A stretch of DNA of 64,000 bases from Ahrensia sp. (GCA_002698425.1 NZXU01000087.1:1-64000); one strand, 5' to 3'; positions 1 through 12,527 are shown, counted from the first letter of the stretch. The notes: generated from the letters alone by a model not told the origin. Program-made: numbers and translations.

Positions 1-53
1 CGCGCGCGGCGCGTTCCGCCGGCGCTTCCATCCGTATGGCATAGCCGTAGCGA
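1..53 (-). other. Window edge downstream of lysC; no supportable gene
   Basis: This short piece lies just downstream of the lysC stop. On the minus strand it holds two possible ATG codons (at 42 and 31), each followed by an open frame to the window edge, but neither has a convincing ribosome binding site. In many Rhizobiales ptsP follows lysC in the same direction, so this could be its first codons. Too little sequence is present to say so. Confidence 0.2.
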
Positions 54-1307
54 CTAAAGCTTGTCGAGACCGTAGACGTCGTGCAGCGTGCGCACGGCGA
101 GTTCGCAATAGGGTCCGTCGATCAGGATCGAGATCTTGATTTCGGAGGTGGTGATGGCGCGAATGTTGATCCCCTTGCCCGCCATCGCCTTGAAGGCGGT
201 GGCTGCGACACCGGCATGGCTGCGCATGCCGACGCCGATCACCGAGACCTTGGCGAGACCCGTATCCGACTGGACGGCATCGTAGCCGACATCGTCCTTG
301 ACGCTTTCGAGGGCGCGCAGGGCCTTGTCCATGTCGCTGCTGGGAACCGTGAAGGTCATGTCGGTGAACTGGCCGTCGCCAGAGACGTTCTGGACGATCA
401 TGTCCACATTGATGCCGGCCTCGGCGAGCGGTCCGAAAATGGCGGCGGAGACGCCCGGCCGATCCTGCACACGGCGCAGCGAAATCTGCGCCTCGTCGCG
501 CGTATAGGCGATGCCGGTCACATTCTGCTTTTCCACGATCTCATCCTCATCACAGATCAACGTGCCCGGCGGATTGTCGAAGTCATCCATGCCGGGAGCG
601 TCCGGAGCCTCGAAGCTCGAGCGCACGAAGGTGCGCACGTTGTGCACCATGGCCAGTTCCACCGAGCGGACCTGCAGCACCTTGGCGCCGAGCGAGGCCA
701 TTTCGAGCATTTCCTCGAACGACACCTTGCCGAGCCGCTTGGCCTTCGGCTCGATGCGCGGGTCGGTCGTGTAGACGCCGTCCACATCGGTATAGATGTC
801 GCAGCGGTCGGCGTGAACCGCCGCGGCGATCGCCACTGCGCTGGTATCGGAGCCGCCGCGGCCGAGCGTCGAGACGCGATTGTCGGGGGCGACGCCCTGG
901 AAGCCGGCGACGACGGCGACCTGGCCTATCCTGAAGCGCTCGATCAGCCGCTCGCCATCGATCTCCTGGATGCGGGCCGCGCCATGGGCGTTGTCGGTCT
1001 TGATCGGGATCTGCCAGCCCTGCCAGGAGCGGGCGTCGACCCCCATCGACTGCAGGACGATCGCCAGCAGGCCGGCGGTCACGAGCTCGCCGGAGGCGAC
1101 GATCGCGTCATATTCGCGCGCATCGTGCATCGGCGAGGCGGCGCGGGTCAGTTCGACCAGCTCATTGGTCTTGCCGGCCATGGCGGAGACGACGACGGCG
1201 ACCTCGTGGCCACTGTCGACTTCCCGTTTCACATGCCGCGCGACATTGCGGATGCGGTCGATATCGGCGACGGAAGTGCCGCCAAATTTCATGACGATAC
1301 GGGCCAT
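54..1307 (-). CDS. lysC: Aspartate kinase
   Basis: This 417-residue protein phosphorylates L-aspartate, the first step of the Lys/Thr/Met/diaminopimelate pathway, in the cytoplasm. The N-terminal kinase domain opens with the KFGGTSV signature at residues 7-13 and carries GRGGSDTSA at about 149-157. The C-terminal part, from about residue 265, shows two ACT-type segments, the usual site of allosteric lysine/threonine feedback. The length fits the monofunctional class; no homoserine dehydrogenase is fused. The ATG start at 1307 gives a typical N-terminus. It is divergent from ubiG across a 185-bp intergenic region, a common rhizobial arrangement. Confidence 0.97.
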   Translation of the reverse strand: MARIVMKFGGTSVADIDRIRNVARHVKREVDSGHEVAVVVSAMAGKTNELVELTRAASPMHDAREYDAIVASGELVTAGLLAIVLQSMGVDARSWQGWQIPIKTDNAHGAARIQEIDGERLIERFRIGQVAVVAGFQGVAPDNRVSTLGRGGSDTSAVAIAAAVHADRCDIYTDVDGVYTTDPRIEPKAKRLGKVSFEEMLEMASLGAKVLQVRSVELAMVHNVRTFVRSSFEAPDAPGMDDFDNPPGTLICDEDEIVEKQNVTGIAYTRDEAQISLRRVQDRPGVSAAIFGPLAEAGINVDMIVQNVSGDGQFTDMTFTVPSSDMDKALRALESVKDDVGYDAVQSDTGLAKVSVIGVGMRSHAGVAATAFKAMAGKGINIRAITTSEIKISILIDGPYCELAVRTLHDVYGLDKL

Positions 1308-1492
1308 GGCGGATTGAATGCTCGGCTTCAGGTTCGGATTGCGGGCGATTTGCGCCCGACAGGTCGGAGCGCTCCATATCCAATTGCGTCAATCGTCGCA
1401 AGTTTGGCTTTGGTCGACCTTTTGGGCCGACCTCTTGACTTGCGGGCCTGCCGGCCCGAGTTGAAAAGGCGAACGACAAGGGAAAGAGCAGC

Positions 1493-2239
1493 ATGGCGAG
1501 CCAGGCAAGTACGATCGACGCCGGACAGGTGGAACATTTCGCGCGGATGGCGGCCGAGTGGTGGAACCCGACCGGCAAGCTGTGGACGCTGCACAAGTTC
1601 AATCCGGTTCGCCTGACCTATATTCGCGAAACGGCGCTTGCCCATTTCGGGATCGACCCGAAAGCCGCAAAACCCTTCGAGGGCCTCCGATTCCTCGATA
1701 TCGGCTGCGGCGGCGGCCTGCTGTCTGAGCCGATGGCGCGGCTTGGGGCGGACGTTTTGGGGGCGGACGCGTCGGAAAACAATATCGAGGCCGCGAAGAT
1801 CCATGCCGAGCAGTCGGGCCTGCCGATCGATTACCGCGCCACGACGTCGGAAGACCTTCAGGCGGCCGGCGAAACCTTCGATGTCGTGCTCAACATGGAG
1901 GTCGTCGAGCATGTCGCCGATGTCGATCTCTACATGAAGTCCTGCGCCGCGATGGTGCGGCCGGGCGGGCTGATGTTCGTGGCGACGATCAACCGCACCA
2001 TGAAAGCCTACGGGCTCGCGATCTTCGGCGCGGAGCAAATCCTGCGCTGGCTGCCGAAGGGCACGCATCAATACGAAAAGCTCGTCAGGCCCGACGAACT
2101 CGAAACCGCGCTGCAGGGCACGGGCATGCAGATCACGCGGCGCAGCGGCGTCAGCTACAATCCGCTGAGGGCCGAATGGGGCCTGTCGCGCGACATGGAC
2201 GTCAATTACATGGTGGTGGCCGAAAGGCCGAAGGACTGA
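1493..2239 (+). CDS. ubiG: Ubiquinone biosynthesis O-methyltransferase UbiG
   Basis: A 248-residue SAM-dependent O-methyltransferase that carries out both O-methylation steps of ubiquinone synthesis, normally at the membrane face. The SAM-binding motif [10 protein letters not shown] lies at residues 69-77, and the NMEVVEHV motif typical of UbiG follows at about 130-137. The N-terminal [12 protein letters not shown] block and the length of about 250 residues match the family. A purine-rich stretch AGGGAAAGAG precedes the ATG. It is divergent from lysC and convergent with the DUF1178 gene. Confidence 0.96.
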   Translation: MASQASTIDAGQVEHFARMAAEWWNPTGKLWTLHKFNPVRLTYIRETALAHFGIDPKAAKPFEGLRFLDIGCGGGLLSEPMARLGADVLGADASENNIEAAKIHAEQSGLPIDYRATTSEDLQAAGETFDVVLNMEVVEHVADVDLYMKSCAAMVRPGGLMFVATINRTMKAYGLAIFGAEQILRWLPKGTHQYEKLVRPDELETALQGTGMQITRRSGVSYNPLRAEWGLSRDMDVNYMVVAERPKD

Positions 2240-2258
2240 GCGGCGCTCAGTTCATGAC

Positions 2259-2687
2259 TCAATTCATGTCTTCCGGCAGGTCCGGCAGGGGCATGATCTC
2301 GACGCCTTCGTCGAGAAGCTTGCCGACTTCCTCCGGCGACGCCTTGCCATAGATGCCGCGGGCGTCGGCCTCGCCATAGTGGATCTTGCGGGCTTCCTCG
2401 GGAAAACGCGTGCCGACATCCTCGCCGGTCTTGCGGACCTCGCGGGCCATCGCCTGCAATTTCGCCACGACCTCGCGCTGAACCGCATTACCGGTTGCGA
2501 CGGCGACTTCCTCGCGCTTGCGCGCGGTCGCGACATTCGGCGCCATCAGCGCCTTCGACACATGGCTGGAGCCGCAGGTCGGGCATTCGAGGAAGCCGCG
2601 CCTGTTCTGTGTTTCATAGTCGCCGCTGTCGCGGAACCAGGCCTCGAAGCCGTGGTCGTTGTCACATCTAAGCGAAAACTTGATCAC
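2259..2687 (-). CDS. DUF1178 family protein (putative zinc ribbon)
   Basis: A small conserved alphaproteobacterial protein of unknown function, about 142 residues. The N-terminus IKFSLRCDNDHGFEAWF and the following ECPTCGSSHV segment give a Cys pattern suggesting a metal-binding ribbon. The frame stays open upstream, but the family N-terminus begins at the GTG at 2687, which has GGAG eight bases upstream, so I chose that start. It follows the nitrilase-family gene by 22 bp on the same strand and is probably cotranscribed with it and grxC. The function is not assignable from sequence. Confidence 0.88.
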   Translation of the reverse strand: MIKFSLRCDNDHGFEAWFRDSGDYETQNRRGFLECPTCGSSHVSKALMAPNVATARKREEVAVATGNAVQREVVAKLQAMAREVRKTGEDVGTRFPEEARKIHYGEADARGIYGKASPEEVGKLLDEGVEIMPLPDLPEDMN

Positions 2688-2709
2688 CTTGAACGCTCCG
2701 GTCGAACCC

Positions 2710-3546
2710 TCATTGTGGGCCGACGAGATTAAACTGTCGTATATTCTTAAGATTGGGGATTTTCTGCCGCGCTTCAAGCACGGCGTCGAGGTCGATGGCG
2801 GCGGTGATGACGCCGGGCTCGTCGTTGGCTTTCTCGGCGAGGATGCGGCCCCAGGGATCGACGATCATGGAATGGCCGTAGGTTTCGCGGGTGTCCTCAT
2901 GGGTGCCGCCTTGCGCGGCGGCGATCATGAAAGCGCCGTTCTCGATGGCGCGCGCGCGCAGCAGGACATGCCAGTGGGCTTCGCCGGTCTGCCGGGTGAA
3001 GGCGGCCGGAGAGGTGAGGATTTCCGCTCCGGCGAGCGCCTGCTTGCGGAAGATGTCGGGGAAGCGCACGTCGTAGCAGATCGCGAGGCCGAGCAGCGCG
3101 TCATCCATCTGCACGTTCACGGCGCGGTCGCCCGGCTGGTAGACCGCCGATTCGCGCCAGCTCTCGCCATTGTCGAGATCGACGTCGAACATGTGGATCT
3201 TGTCGTAGGCGACGCGCTTGCCGCCGTCCGGCCCAAACAGCAAGGCGCGATTGGCCACCTTGCCGTCGCCGAGCGCGATCGGGGTCGAGCCGACATGGAG
3301 CCAGATGCCGAGTTCCCTTGCCAGCGACGACGCCGTCGCAGCGATCGGATCGCTGTCTTCGGCGGAGATCGCGTCCAGCAGCGCCTTGCGGTTCTTCTGG
3401 ATCAGGCCCGTCATTTCGGGCGTCTGCACATAGGTCGCGCCTTGTCCCGCCGCTTCGCGCACGAGCCGTTCGAAATCGTCGCGGTTGGCGGCGATATCGG
3501 TCGTCGACCGCATCTGGACCGCCGCGCAGGTGAGCGGACGGGCCAT
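2710..3546 (-). CDS. Carbon-nitrogen hydrolase (nitrilase superfamily, Nit1/Nit2-like)
   Basis: A 278-residue cytoplasmic amidase of the nitrilase superfamily. The catalytic triad is readable: Glu44 in TPEMTG, Lys115 in YDKIHMF and Cys157 in LAICYDVRFPD. The sequence most resembles the Nit1/Nit2 and YbeM group, whose known activities include hydrolysis of deaminated glutathione or of omega-amidic 2-oxoacids. The exact substrate is inferred, not seen. It lies 2 bp from the end of grxC and upstream of the DUF1178 gene on the same strand. A link to glutathione repair fits its glutaredoxin neighbour but is not proven. Confidence 0.92.
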   Translation of the reverse strand: MARPLTCAAVQMRSTTDIAANRDDFERLVREAAGQGATYVQTPEMTGLIQKNRKALLDAISAEDSDPIAATASSLARELGIWLHVGSTPIALGDGKVANRALLFGPDGGKRVAYDKIHMFDVDLDNGESWRESAVYQPGDRAVNVQMDDALLGLAICYDVRFPDIFRKQALAGAEILTSPAAFTRQTGEAHWHVLLRARAIENGAFMIAAAQGGTHEDTRETYGHSMIVDPWGRILAEKANDEPGVITAAIDLDAVLEARQKIPNLKNIRQFNLVGPQ

Positions 3547-3548
3547 GG

Positions 3549-3809
3549 TCAGGCGGCGGCCAGCAGCGGGTCGAGCTTGCCGGCGCGTTCCAGCGCGTGG
3601 AGCTCGTCGCAGCCGCCGACATGGAATTCGCCGATGAAAATCTGCGGGAATGTCGTACCGCCATGCGAGCGCTGGATCATTTCGCGCTTCAGCTCCGGCT
3701 TGAAGGTCGCGTCATGCTCGACATAGGCGACGCCTTTCTTGTCCAGAAGGCGCTTGGCGGCGGTGCAGAAGCCGCAGAACTGCCGCGTGTAGATGGTGAC
3801 ATTGGCCAT
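3549..3809 (-). CDS. grxC: Glutaredoxin 3
   Basis: A class I glutaredoxin of 86 residues that uses glutathione to reduce disulfides and mixed disulfides in the cytoplasm. The active site is CGFC (Cys12 and Cys15) in place of the commoner CPYC. The TFPQIFI cis-proline segment and the GGCDE glutathione-binding motif follow. The start is set at the ATG at 3809 because AGGA sits eight bases upstream; an in-frame ATG nine bases earlier lies directly on that ribosome binding site and is unlikely. It is first in a run with the nitrilase-family and DUF1178 genes. Confidence 0.95.
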   Translation of the reverse strand: MANVTIYTRQFCGFCTAAKRLLDKKGVAYVEHDATFKPELKREMIQRSHGGTTFPQIFIGEFHVGGCDELHALERAGKLDPLLAAA

Positions 3810-3869
3810 TGGGGTCATCCTTTCCGAAGCAGCTATATATGTGCACTGCATCATCGTGAAAAGATCGCC

Positions 3870-4637
3870 TTATCCAAAGGTCCGGTGGTGGAGCGGTCCG
3901 GTGAAATGCGCGACGACGCGCGAGAAGGTCAGCACGTCGACCTCCGCGGCGCCCGCGCGCTTCAGCGCCCTGGTCGCGGCGATGATCGTCGCCCCGGTCG
4001 TGTAGACGTCATCGACGAGCAGTACCGTCCGTCCCGCGACGGCGATCTCGCGCTCCGCGGGGACGCGGAAGGCGCCGCGGACATTCAGGCGGCGTTCGTT
4101 GGCGGTCAGGCCCACCTGCTGGCGGGTCGGTTTGACGCGCTGCAGCGCTCCCGGCTCGAAGATCAGGCCTGTCTGGCGCGCGATTGCGCGGGCGAGTTCG
4201 GCGGACTGGTTGTAGCGACGGGCGAGAAACCGCCTCTTGTGGAGCGGCACCGGGACGATCACGTCGCTCCCGGCGAGGAGGTCGCCGCCGGCTCGCAGCA
4301 TCCAGCGCGCCATCCAGGGTGCGAGTTCGGTCTGGTCGCCATATTTGAGGCGCTGAACGAGTTGGCGCGCGATGCCGGCATGCAGGACGGCGGCGCGGGC
4401 GCGGCGATAGGGCGGCGGGTCCGCCAACGCCTCGGCGCTGACCATGCGCTCGCCGAATTCATGCTGGAAGGGCGTTCCCGTGACGTCGCAGACCGGTTCG
4501 GCGATGAAATGCAGTTGCGACCAGCAGTCAGGACAGAGCGTGCCGCGTTCGGCGACATGCATCCGGCAGGCGAGGCAGGTGTCCGGAAACAGGACCGAGG
4601 CGACGGCGCGGCTCGCCATATGCGTCAGTTGCATCAT
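3870..4637 (-). CDS. comF: ComF family protein (phosphoribosyltransferase-like)
   Basis: A 255-residue ComF-type protein. The N-terminal double-zinc module has CLAC at 21-24 and CPDC at 35-38. The C-terminal phosphoribosyltransferase fold carries LVDDVYTTGAT at 207-217, the PRPP-binding loop. ComF proteins take part in DNA uptake and recombination in competent bacteria; in non-competent alphaproteobacteria the role is unclear. Starts at 4637 and 4619 are both possible; the upstream one is reported. The reading frame stays open far upstream but there runs antisense through the divergent methyltransferase. It is divergent from that gene by 51 bp. Confidence 0.93.
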   Translation of the reverse strand: MMQLTHMASRAVASVLFPDTCLACRMHVAERGTLCPDCWSQLHFIAEPVCDVTGTPFQHEFGERMVSAEALADPPPYRRARAAVLHAGIARQLVQRLKYGDQTELAPWMARWMLRAGGDLLAGSDVIVPVPLHKRRFLARRYNQSAELARAIARQTGLIFEPGALQRVKPTRQQVGLTANERRLNVRGAFRVPAEREIAVAGRTVLLVDDVYTTGATIIAATRALKRAGAAEVDVLTFSRVVAHFTGPLHHRTFG

Positions 4638-4688
4638 GTGAACGCCCCGAGGCTGGCAGCGGAGGCATTTACTGTTACAGAAGCGGCC

Positions 4689-5537
4689 ATGGCCGTCAAA
4701 ACAATCATCGACCTCGAGCAGGTCCGAAGGAATCGCCGCCGCGCCGCCGGGATCGGCGCGCAAGGGGCCGATTTCCTGTTCCGCGCCATGGCGGAGGATC
4801 TCGACTTCAGGCTGTCGACCGTGAAGCGCGACTTCGAACGCGGGGTGCTGTTCGTCCCCGATGGCGCGCCGCGGCTGCCGATGGAGGACAGCGGCCTGCT
4901 CGAACGCCACGACGTGAGCCTGCTCGGTGGCGACGAGGCGCTCGGCCTCGGCGAAGCGGAATACGACCTCGCGGTCAGCCTGCTGACGCTGCACGAGACC
5001 AACGACACGCCGGGCGTGCTGGCGCAGATCCGCCGGGCGCTGAAGCCGGACGGGCTGTTCCTCGCCTGCGTTCCGGCCGCGGGCACGCTGGGCGAATTGC
5101 GCGATTGCCTGATCGCGGCGGAAGCGGAACTGACGGGCGCGGCAAATGCCCGCGTGCTGCCCTTCCTCGACGTGCGCGATGCCGGAGGCCTGCTGCAACG
5201 GGCGGGTTTTGCCCTGCCTGTCACCGACAGCGAGACGCTGACGGTGCGCTACGATACGCTGTTCAACCTGATGCTCGATCTTCGGGCCATGGGGGCGACC
5301 AACACGCTGGCTTCGCGCAGCCGGTCATTCTCCCGCCGCGACCTGTTCGCCAAGGCGGCTGAACTCTATGCCACGCGTCATAGCGACACCGATGGACGGG
5401 TGCGCGCGTCGTTCAATTTCGTGTGGATGTCGGGATGGGCGCCGCATGAATCGCAGCAGAAACCGCTCAGGCCGGGAAGCGCGACGGCGCGGCTGGCGGA
5501 TGTCCTGAAGGACAGGTCCGGCGGCGAAGAGGGGTAG
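4689..5537 (+). CDS. SAM-dependent methyltransferase (BioC/NDUFAF5-like)
   Basis: A 282-residue class I methyltransferase-fold protein. The central EYDLAVSLLTLHETND segment and RRALKPDGLFLACVP match motifs of the BioC/NDUFAF5-like group, whose members act in biotin synthesis or modify a complex I subunit in mitochondria. The glycine-rich motif I is weak here. In alphaproteobacteria this gene is often divergent from comF, and a complex I assembly role is a reasonable but unproven inference. The ATG at 4689 begins the conserved region; the longer open frame upstream is antisense to comF and grxC. Confidence 0.88.
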   Translation: MAVKTIIDLEQVRRNRRRAAGIGAQGADFLFRAMAEDLDFRLSTVKRDFERGVLFVPDGAPRLPMEDSGLLERHDVSLLGGDEALGLGEAEYDLAVSLLTLHETNDTPGVLAQIRRALKPDGLFLACVPAAGTLGELRDCLIAAEAELTGAANARVLPFLDVRDAGGLLQRAGFALPVTDSETLTVRYDTLFNLMLDLRAMGATNTLASRSRSFSRRDLFAKAAELYATRHSDTDGRVRASFNFVWMSGWAPHESQQKPLRPGSATARLADVLKDRSGGEEG

Positions 5538-5552
5538 ATCCCGGAAGGCGGA

Positions 5553-5873
5553 TCAGCAGTCGCCCGAGCGTGTGCCGTTGGAATGAATGACGCAGGTGGA
5601 GGTCGGAGAGGTCTGCAGAACGCTGCGGCGCAGCGTGTATTGCCGCTCGCCGGGGCGGACCGTCCCGGTCGCCATGCGGTCGACGCCGGCATAGAACTGC
5701 CCGCCTGCGACGGAGGCGCCTTCCGACCGATCCAGCAAGGGCGTCAGAAACAGGGCGATAGCGATGGCGAAGGATCCGAAAAGCAGGGTGATCCGCATCA
5801 TGCCGAAGCCGGCTTCGCTGAATGCGGACGCGTTTTGGGGCCGCAGATCAGCCCAATCGCGGTCATTATGCAT
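5553..5873 (-). CDS. Small conserved membrane protein, function unknown
   Basis: A 106-residue protein with one predicted membrane segment (about residues 25-45, ITLLFGSFAIAIALFL) between an acidic cytoplasmic N-terminus starting MHNDRDWADLR and a C-terminal part containing two Cys residues that could form a disulfide outside. The ATG at 5873 has GAGGGGG about eight bases upstream, which decides the start. It is convergent with the methyltransferase, 15 bp away. I do not recognise a characterised family. Confidence 0.75.
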   Translation of the reverse strand: MHNDRDWADLRPQNASAFSEAGFGMMRITLLFGSFAIAIALFLTPLLDRSEGASVAGGQFYAGVDRMATGTVRPGERQYTLRRSVLQTSPTSTCVIHSNGTRSGDC

Positions 5874-6006
5874 GTTAACTACCCCCTCTTCACGACGAGA
5901 CAAACGCACCGCCGGGACGCTGTAAAGCCCGGCTTGTTCATATCGAATCGCACATTGTAATAAATGTTTGATTAACGACGTTTGTTAGGGGTTGCCAAGG
6001 GGTCTG
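5874..6006. other. AT-rich intergenic region, no gene
   Basis: About 130 bp between the small membrane protein gene and mutT, both on the minus strand. It is more AT-rich than its surroundings and probably holds the promoter of the small membrane protein gene. No clear -35/-10 pair or terminator hairpin could be assigned with confidence. Confidence 0.4.
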
Positions 6007-6423
6007 TCACAGAAGGTCCTGGATGACCGGTATCAACGGAATGTCGGCCGGGGGCATGGGATAGTCGCGCAGCGCCGCAGCGCGGACCCATTTCAACTGC
6101 TGGCCTTCGCGCGACATCGGGATGCCCTGATATTTGCGGCAGACATAGAGCGGCATCAGCAGGTGGAACTCGTCATAGGCGTGGCTGGCGAAGGTCAGCG
6201 GGGCGAGGCAGGGCTCCTCGGTCTCGATGCCCAGTTCCTCGTGCAGTTCGCGCACCAGCGTCTGTTCCGGCGTCTCGCCCGCCTCGATCTTGCCGCCGGG
6301 AAATTCCCACAGGCCGGCCATGGACTTGCCCTCGGGCCGGCGCGCCAGCAGGACGCGGTTGTCGGCGTCGAGCAACGCGCAGGCGGCGACGAGGAGAACC
6401 CGTTTCGGCGCTGCTTCGGTCAC
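6007..6423 (-). CDS. mutT: (Deoxy)nucleoside triphosphate pyrophosphohydrolase MutT
   Basis: A 138-residue Nudix hydrolase of the MutT type, which removes 8-oxo-dGTP from the nucleotide pool and so limits A:T to C:G transversions. The full Nudix box runs from Gly44 to Ile66 with the REL-EEL-G core intact, and LWEFPGGKIE precedes it. The start is a GTG at 6423, giving the usual N-terminus of the family. The stop codon of the upstream GNAT gene lies 7 bp away, so the two are cotranscribed. Confidence 0.93.
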   Translation of the reverse strand: MTEAAPKRVLLVAACALLDADNRVLLARRPEGKSMAGLWEFPGGKIEAGETPEQTLVRELHEELGIETEEPCLAPLTFASHAYDEFHLLMPLYVCRKYQGIPMSREGQQLKWVRAAALRDYPMPPADIPLIPVIQDLL

Positions 6424-6430
6424 GGGCCGG

Positions 6431-7183
6431 TCACTCGCCCTTCTGGCGATAGGAATAGGAATAGGCTTCCTGGAAGCCGAGCCTCGTGTAGAGATCGACC
6501 GCGGACTTGTTGGCGACCATGACCTGGAGCCATGCGCGCTGTGCGCCCTGCGCCGCGGCCCAGCGCAGTGCGGCGCGGACGATCGAGCGGGCATAGCCCT
6601 TGCCGCGCTGGTCCTCGCGGACGGCGACGTCGAACAGGCCGGCAAGGTCGTTATCGTGCACGCAGAGCGCGGACGCCACCGGCCCGTCATCGTCCTCCAA
6701 CACGAACATGCCGCTTGGCGGGCGGATCGATTCCACAACCTCGGTGAGGCCGGGCTTGCGCTCGCCCTCCATCGCACGGATCGCGATGGACGCGTCGACA
6801 TAGCGCCCGATGTCCTGCAGCGGGATCTGGTCGATGCCGCTGTCCAGATCGATGTCCTTGAGCGCCGCGATCATCACCCTGGTTTCGTCGAAACGCCGCC
6901 AGCCATTGGCGTCGAAATGCGCATTGAGCTGCATCGGCGCGAGCGGCGACAGGCGGAAGACCAGCGGCCGGCCATAGGAGCTGAAGCGCTTGGCGGCGCG
7001 GGCGATCCGCTGGTCGATGTCGCGGTAATCGGACGGATCAAGCGGATTGACGGAGTTCAGGCGCTTGGAGGGGTGGCCGGCGGTGAGACGCACCGCCCAG
7101 CTTCCGTCGTAATGCACCGAGGCCGCAGGCCAGGCGCGGAATCCCACGGCTTCGAGACGCCGGACGAGCGCTAGGCCGGACAT
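6431..7183 (-). CDS. GNAT family N-acetyltransferase
   Basis: A 250-residue protein with a C-terminal GNAT acetyltransferase domain: the acetyl-CoA pyrophosphate loop is seen in VREDQRGKGYARSIV, and NKSAVDLYTRLGFQEAYSYSYR ends the fold. The N-terminal half resembles a second, degenerate GNAT fold. The ATG at 7183 is preceded by AGGAG at good spacing, and that AGGAG overlaps the last codons and stop of argJ, showing translational coupling. In Rhizobiales this gene sits between argJ and mutT. The substrate is unknown. Confidence 0.9.
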   Translation of the reverse strand: MSGLALVRRLEAVGFRAWPAASVHYDGSWAVRLTAGHPSKRLNSVNPLDPSDYRDIDQRIARAAKRFSSYGRPLVFRLSPLAPMQLNAHFDANGWRRFDETRVMIAALKDIDLDSGIDQIPLQDIGRYVDASIAIRAMEGERKPGLTEVVESIRPPSGMFVLEDDDGPVASALCVHDNDLAGLFDVAVREDQRGKGYARSIVRAALRWAAAQGAQRAWLQVMVANKSAVDLYTRLGFQEAYSYSYRQKGE

Positions 7184-7187
7184 TTTG

Positions 7188-8420
7188 TTAACTCCTATAA
7201 TCGCCATTGATCGCGACATATTCCTTCGTCAGGTTGCAGGTCCAGGCCGTAAACTTGCCGTCGCCGAGGCCGATATCGGCGCGAATGACGATCTCCTCAT
7301 TCGTCATGTAGGCGCTGGCGGCCTCCTCCGAATAATCGTCGCGGCGCTCGCCCTCGCTGGCGAGCAGGAGATCGCCGAACCAGATGGCGAGCCGGTCGCG
7401 GTCCGCGGGTTCGCCGGCCTTGCCGACGGCCATGACGACGCGGCCCCAATTGGCGTCCTCGCCGGTGATGGCCGTCTTGACCAGCGGCGAATTGGCGATC
7501 GCCATCGCGATGCGCTTCGCCGAATCGTCCGAAACCGCGCCGGTGACGTCGACGCGAACCAGCTTGGTCGCGCCCTCGCCGTCCTTGACGATCATCAGCG
7601 CGAGCTCATGCAGGCATTCGCCGAAAGCAGTGGCGAAATCCGCGAGGCGCGGATCCTCCGGATCGGTAATCGAAGGCGCGCCCTCGGCCTTGCCGGTCGC
7701 AAAAGCGAGCAGCGTGTCCGAGGTCGAGGTATCGGAATCGACGGTTACCGCGTTGAAGGTCGTCGGCGTGAAACGGCCGAGCAGGGATTGCAGCACAGCC
7801 GCCGAGACCGGGGCGTCGGTGGCGACATAGGAGAGCATCGTCGCCATGTCGGGCGCGATCATGCCGGCGCCCTTGGCGATGCCGTTGATGGTGACCTCCA
7901 CGTCGCCGAGACGGACGGTGCGGGTCGCCATTTTCGGAAAGGTGTCCGTCGTCATGATCGCATGGGCGGCGTCGCTCCAGCGGCCGTCTTCCGCACCGGC
8001 GACCATGTCGGCGAGGTGGCGCTCGAAATGCGACGGATCGAGCGGTTCGCCGATCACGCCGGTCGAGGACAGGAACACTTCGTCCTCGGCGCAGCCGGCG
8101 GCGCCGGCGGCGGCCCTGGCGGCGACGGCGGTGGTGTGTCGGCCCTTCTTGCCGGTGAAGGCATTGGCGTTGCCGGCATTGACGACCAGGATGCGCGCCT
8201 TGCCGCCGGGCAGGTGCTCGCGGCACAATTCGACCGGCGCCGACGGGCATTTCGACCGGGTGAAGACCCCGGCGACCGCGGTGCCTTCGTCGAAGACCAT
8301 CGCCATCAGGTCGACGCGGTTCTTGTACTTGATGCCCGCCTTGGCGGTGGCGATGCGGACGCCGGAGATTGCCGGCATGTCCGGCAGGCTTTTCGGCGCG
8401 AGCGGAGAAACGCTGGTCAT
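7188..8420 (-). CDS. argJ: Bifunctional glutamate N-acetyltransferase / amino-acid acetyltransferase ArgJ
   Basis: A 410-residue ornithine acetyltransferase of the cyclic arginine pathway. It transfers the acetyl group from N-acetylornithine to glutamate; bifunctional members also use acetyl-CoA. The precursor cleaves itself at the conserved block around residues 183-196 ([14 protein letters not shown]), with Thr194 as the new N-terminal nucleophile of the beta chain. The length is normal. Its 3' end supplies the Shine-Dalgarno sequence of the GNAT gene, and it follows the parvulin gene by 19 bp in the same direction. Confidence 0.97.
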   Translation of the reverse strand: MTSVSPLAPKSLPDMPAISGVRIATAKAGIKYKNRVDLMAMVFDEGTAVAGVFTRSKCPSAPVELCREHLPGGKARILVVNAGNANAFTGKKGRHTTAVAARAAAGAAGCAEDEVFLSSTGVIGEPLDPSHFERHLADMVAGAEDGRWSDAAHAIMTTDTFPKMATRTVRLGDVEVTINGIAKGAGMIAPDMATMLSYVATDAPVSAAVLQSLLGRFTPTTFNAVTVDSDTSTSDTLLAFATGKAEGAPSITDPEDPRLADFATAFGECLHELALMIVKDGEGATKLVRVDVTGAVSDDSAKRIAMAIANSPLVKTAITGEDANWGRVVMAVGKAGEPADRDRLAIWFGDLLLASEGERRDDYSEEAASAYMTNEEIVIRADIGLGDGKFTAWTCNLTKEYVAINGDYRS

Positions 8421-8439
8421 GGTGCCTCTCGTCGCGGCG

Positions 8440-9342
8440 TTACTGCTGGGGCTGTTGTGCGCTCATCGCCTTGTCATAGGCTTCCTTGAGCGCCGGATCC
8501 GTGACCTCGACCTGAGCCTCGTCGCGCAGGCTGTTGAGGAGGTCGAAATAGCGTTCGCGCAACAGCACGGAACGGATCTGGTTTTCGACCTCGGCGAAAG
8601 CCGGCGGCTGCACGGCGCGCTTGTCCTCGACCTTGATCACATGCCAGCCGAACTGCGTCTGGACGGGTTCCTTGGTGTAGGCGCCGACATCGAGCGCGAA
8701 AGCGGCTTCCTCGAATTCCGGGACCATGCGGCCGCGCGAGAAATAGCCCAGATCGCCGCCGGCCGGTCCAGACGGGCCGGTCGATTTTTCCTTGGCGAGG
8801 GTCTCGAAATCCGCGCCATTGTCGAGTTCGGCGATGATCGCTTTCGCTTCATCCTCGGTTTCGACGAGGATGTGGCGGGCGCTGACCTCGTTTTCGGGCG
8901 GCGTCGCCGCGACTTCCTTGTCGTAGCGGGCGCGCACGTCCTCGTCGCTGATCTTGTCGAGCACTTCGGCCTTGAAATAGGCGTTATGCAGGGCGCGCTG
9001 GCGCAGGAATTCGAGACGGGTCTTGAAATCGTCGGTCTCGTCGAGGCCGGCTTCCGCCGCCTTCTTCGCCAGCGAGCGGATATCGACAAGCGCCGTCAGG
9101 GCGGCGGCGTCACGGCCTTCGGCCGGCACCTGGCCGAGCTGGTCCTGCAAATCGTTCAGGGTCATGTCGAGATCCTGGCGGGTGATCGGCTCGCCGTTCA
9201 GCGTGGCGAGAACCTCGTTCTGGTCCTGCGCCGAGGCGGCCGGCAGGGCGCCGGCAAGCGCGATCGATGTCACGGCGAGGCCGGCGACGGCGCCGCGCAG
9301 GGAAGCTGCTGACAGGAGGTTGAACGAACGGAAAATCTGCAT
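8440..9342 (-). CDS. Periplasmic peptidylprolyl isomerase (parvulin/PrsA-SurA type)
   Basis: A 300-residue exported foldase. A signal peptide covers about residues 1-38, with probable cleavage after AAASA. A SurA-like N-terminal region follows, then a PPIC parvulin domain at about 145-245 containing [34 protein letters not shown] and [16 protein letters not shown] segments. It probably helps fold outer-membrane or secreted proteins in the periplasm. The gene is divergent from secA, a conserved rhizobial pairing that links export with folding. The C-terminus is Gln-rich. Confidence 0.93.
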   Translation of the reverse strand: MQIFRSFNLLSAASLRGAVAGLAVTSIALAGALPAASAQDQNEVLATLNGEPITRQDLDMTLNDLQDQLGQVPAEGRDAAALTALVDIRSLAKKAAEAGLDETDDFKTRLEFLRQRALHNAYFKAEVLDKISDEDVRARYDKEVAATPPENEVSARHILVETEDEAKAIIAELDNGADFETLAKEKSTGPSGPAGGDLGYFSRGRMVPEFEEAAFALDVGAYTKEPVQTQFGWHVIKVEDKRAVQPPAFAEVENQIRSVLLRERYFDLLNSLRDEAQVEVTDPALKEAYDKAMSAQQPQQ

Positions 9343-9587
9343 TGATCACTCGCCTGGTTGCGAAAAAAGGTTCACCCGGATTTTACCGGAACGCGCCGCG
9401 CGGCATTGGGTTTCTTGGTCCGGCGCGACGTTGACATCACAATTTGCCCCTCTTATCTGTCCTTCGCTATCGCGTCCACCTCCGAATAGCCGGATTCCGG
9501 GGCGAACTAGCAGCGCACAACCGACGCAAACACGAAGAATTCAAGCCGCCACACGTCGCGGCAAATCCTTGGGAAAGGACCATTTTC
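9343..9587. other. Divergent ppi/secA intergenic region
   Basis: This 245-bp region separates the minus-strand parvulin gene from secA. It carries a good sigma70-type promoter toward secA, listed separately, which leaves a 5' untranslated leader of about 120 nt before the secA start. No SecM-like or other peptide gene was recognised in the leader. Confidence 0.6.
9431..9459 (+). promoter_or_regulatory. Candidate sigma70-type promoter of secA
   Basis: A perfect -35 box TTGACA at 9431-9436 is followed after 17 bp by TATCTG at 9454-9459. This is the strongest -35/-10 pair in the ppi-secA intergenic region and is oriented toward secA. It is predicted from sequence only. Confidence 0.55.
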
Positions 9588-12458
<2,871 letters not shown>

Positions 12459-12495
12459 CCGGGCGCGCACGGCCCCGCACACATCGCACTATTCT

Positions 12496-12527
12496 CGCCC
12501 GGCCCCGCGCCGGGCGAACGCTTTCTT
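12496..12527 (+). terminator. Putative intrinsic terminator of secA
   Basis: An 8-bp GC stem (12496-12503 with 12509-12516) closes a 5-nt loop 37 bp after the secA stop. It is followed by the T-rich tract CTTTCTT at 12521-12527. The tract is short and offset by four bases, so termination may be partial. Confidence 0.5.

Noticed and set aside
1..53. Start of ptsP at the window edge
   Set aside because: Expected from rhizobial gene order, but the few codons present carry no recognisable PtsP sequence and no ribosome binding site.
81..1616. 511-codon plus-strand frame across lysC
   Set aside because: Antisense to lysC and running out of frame into ubiG; no supporting motif.
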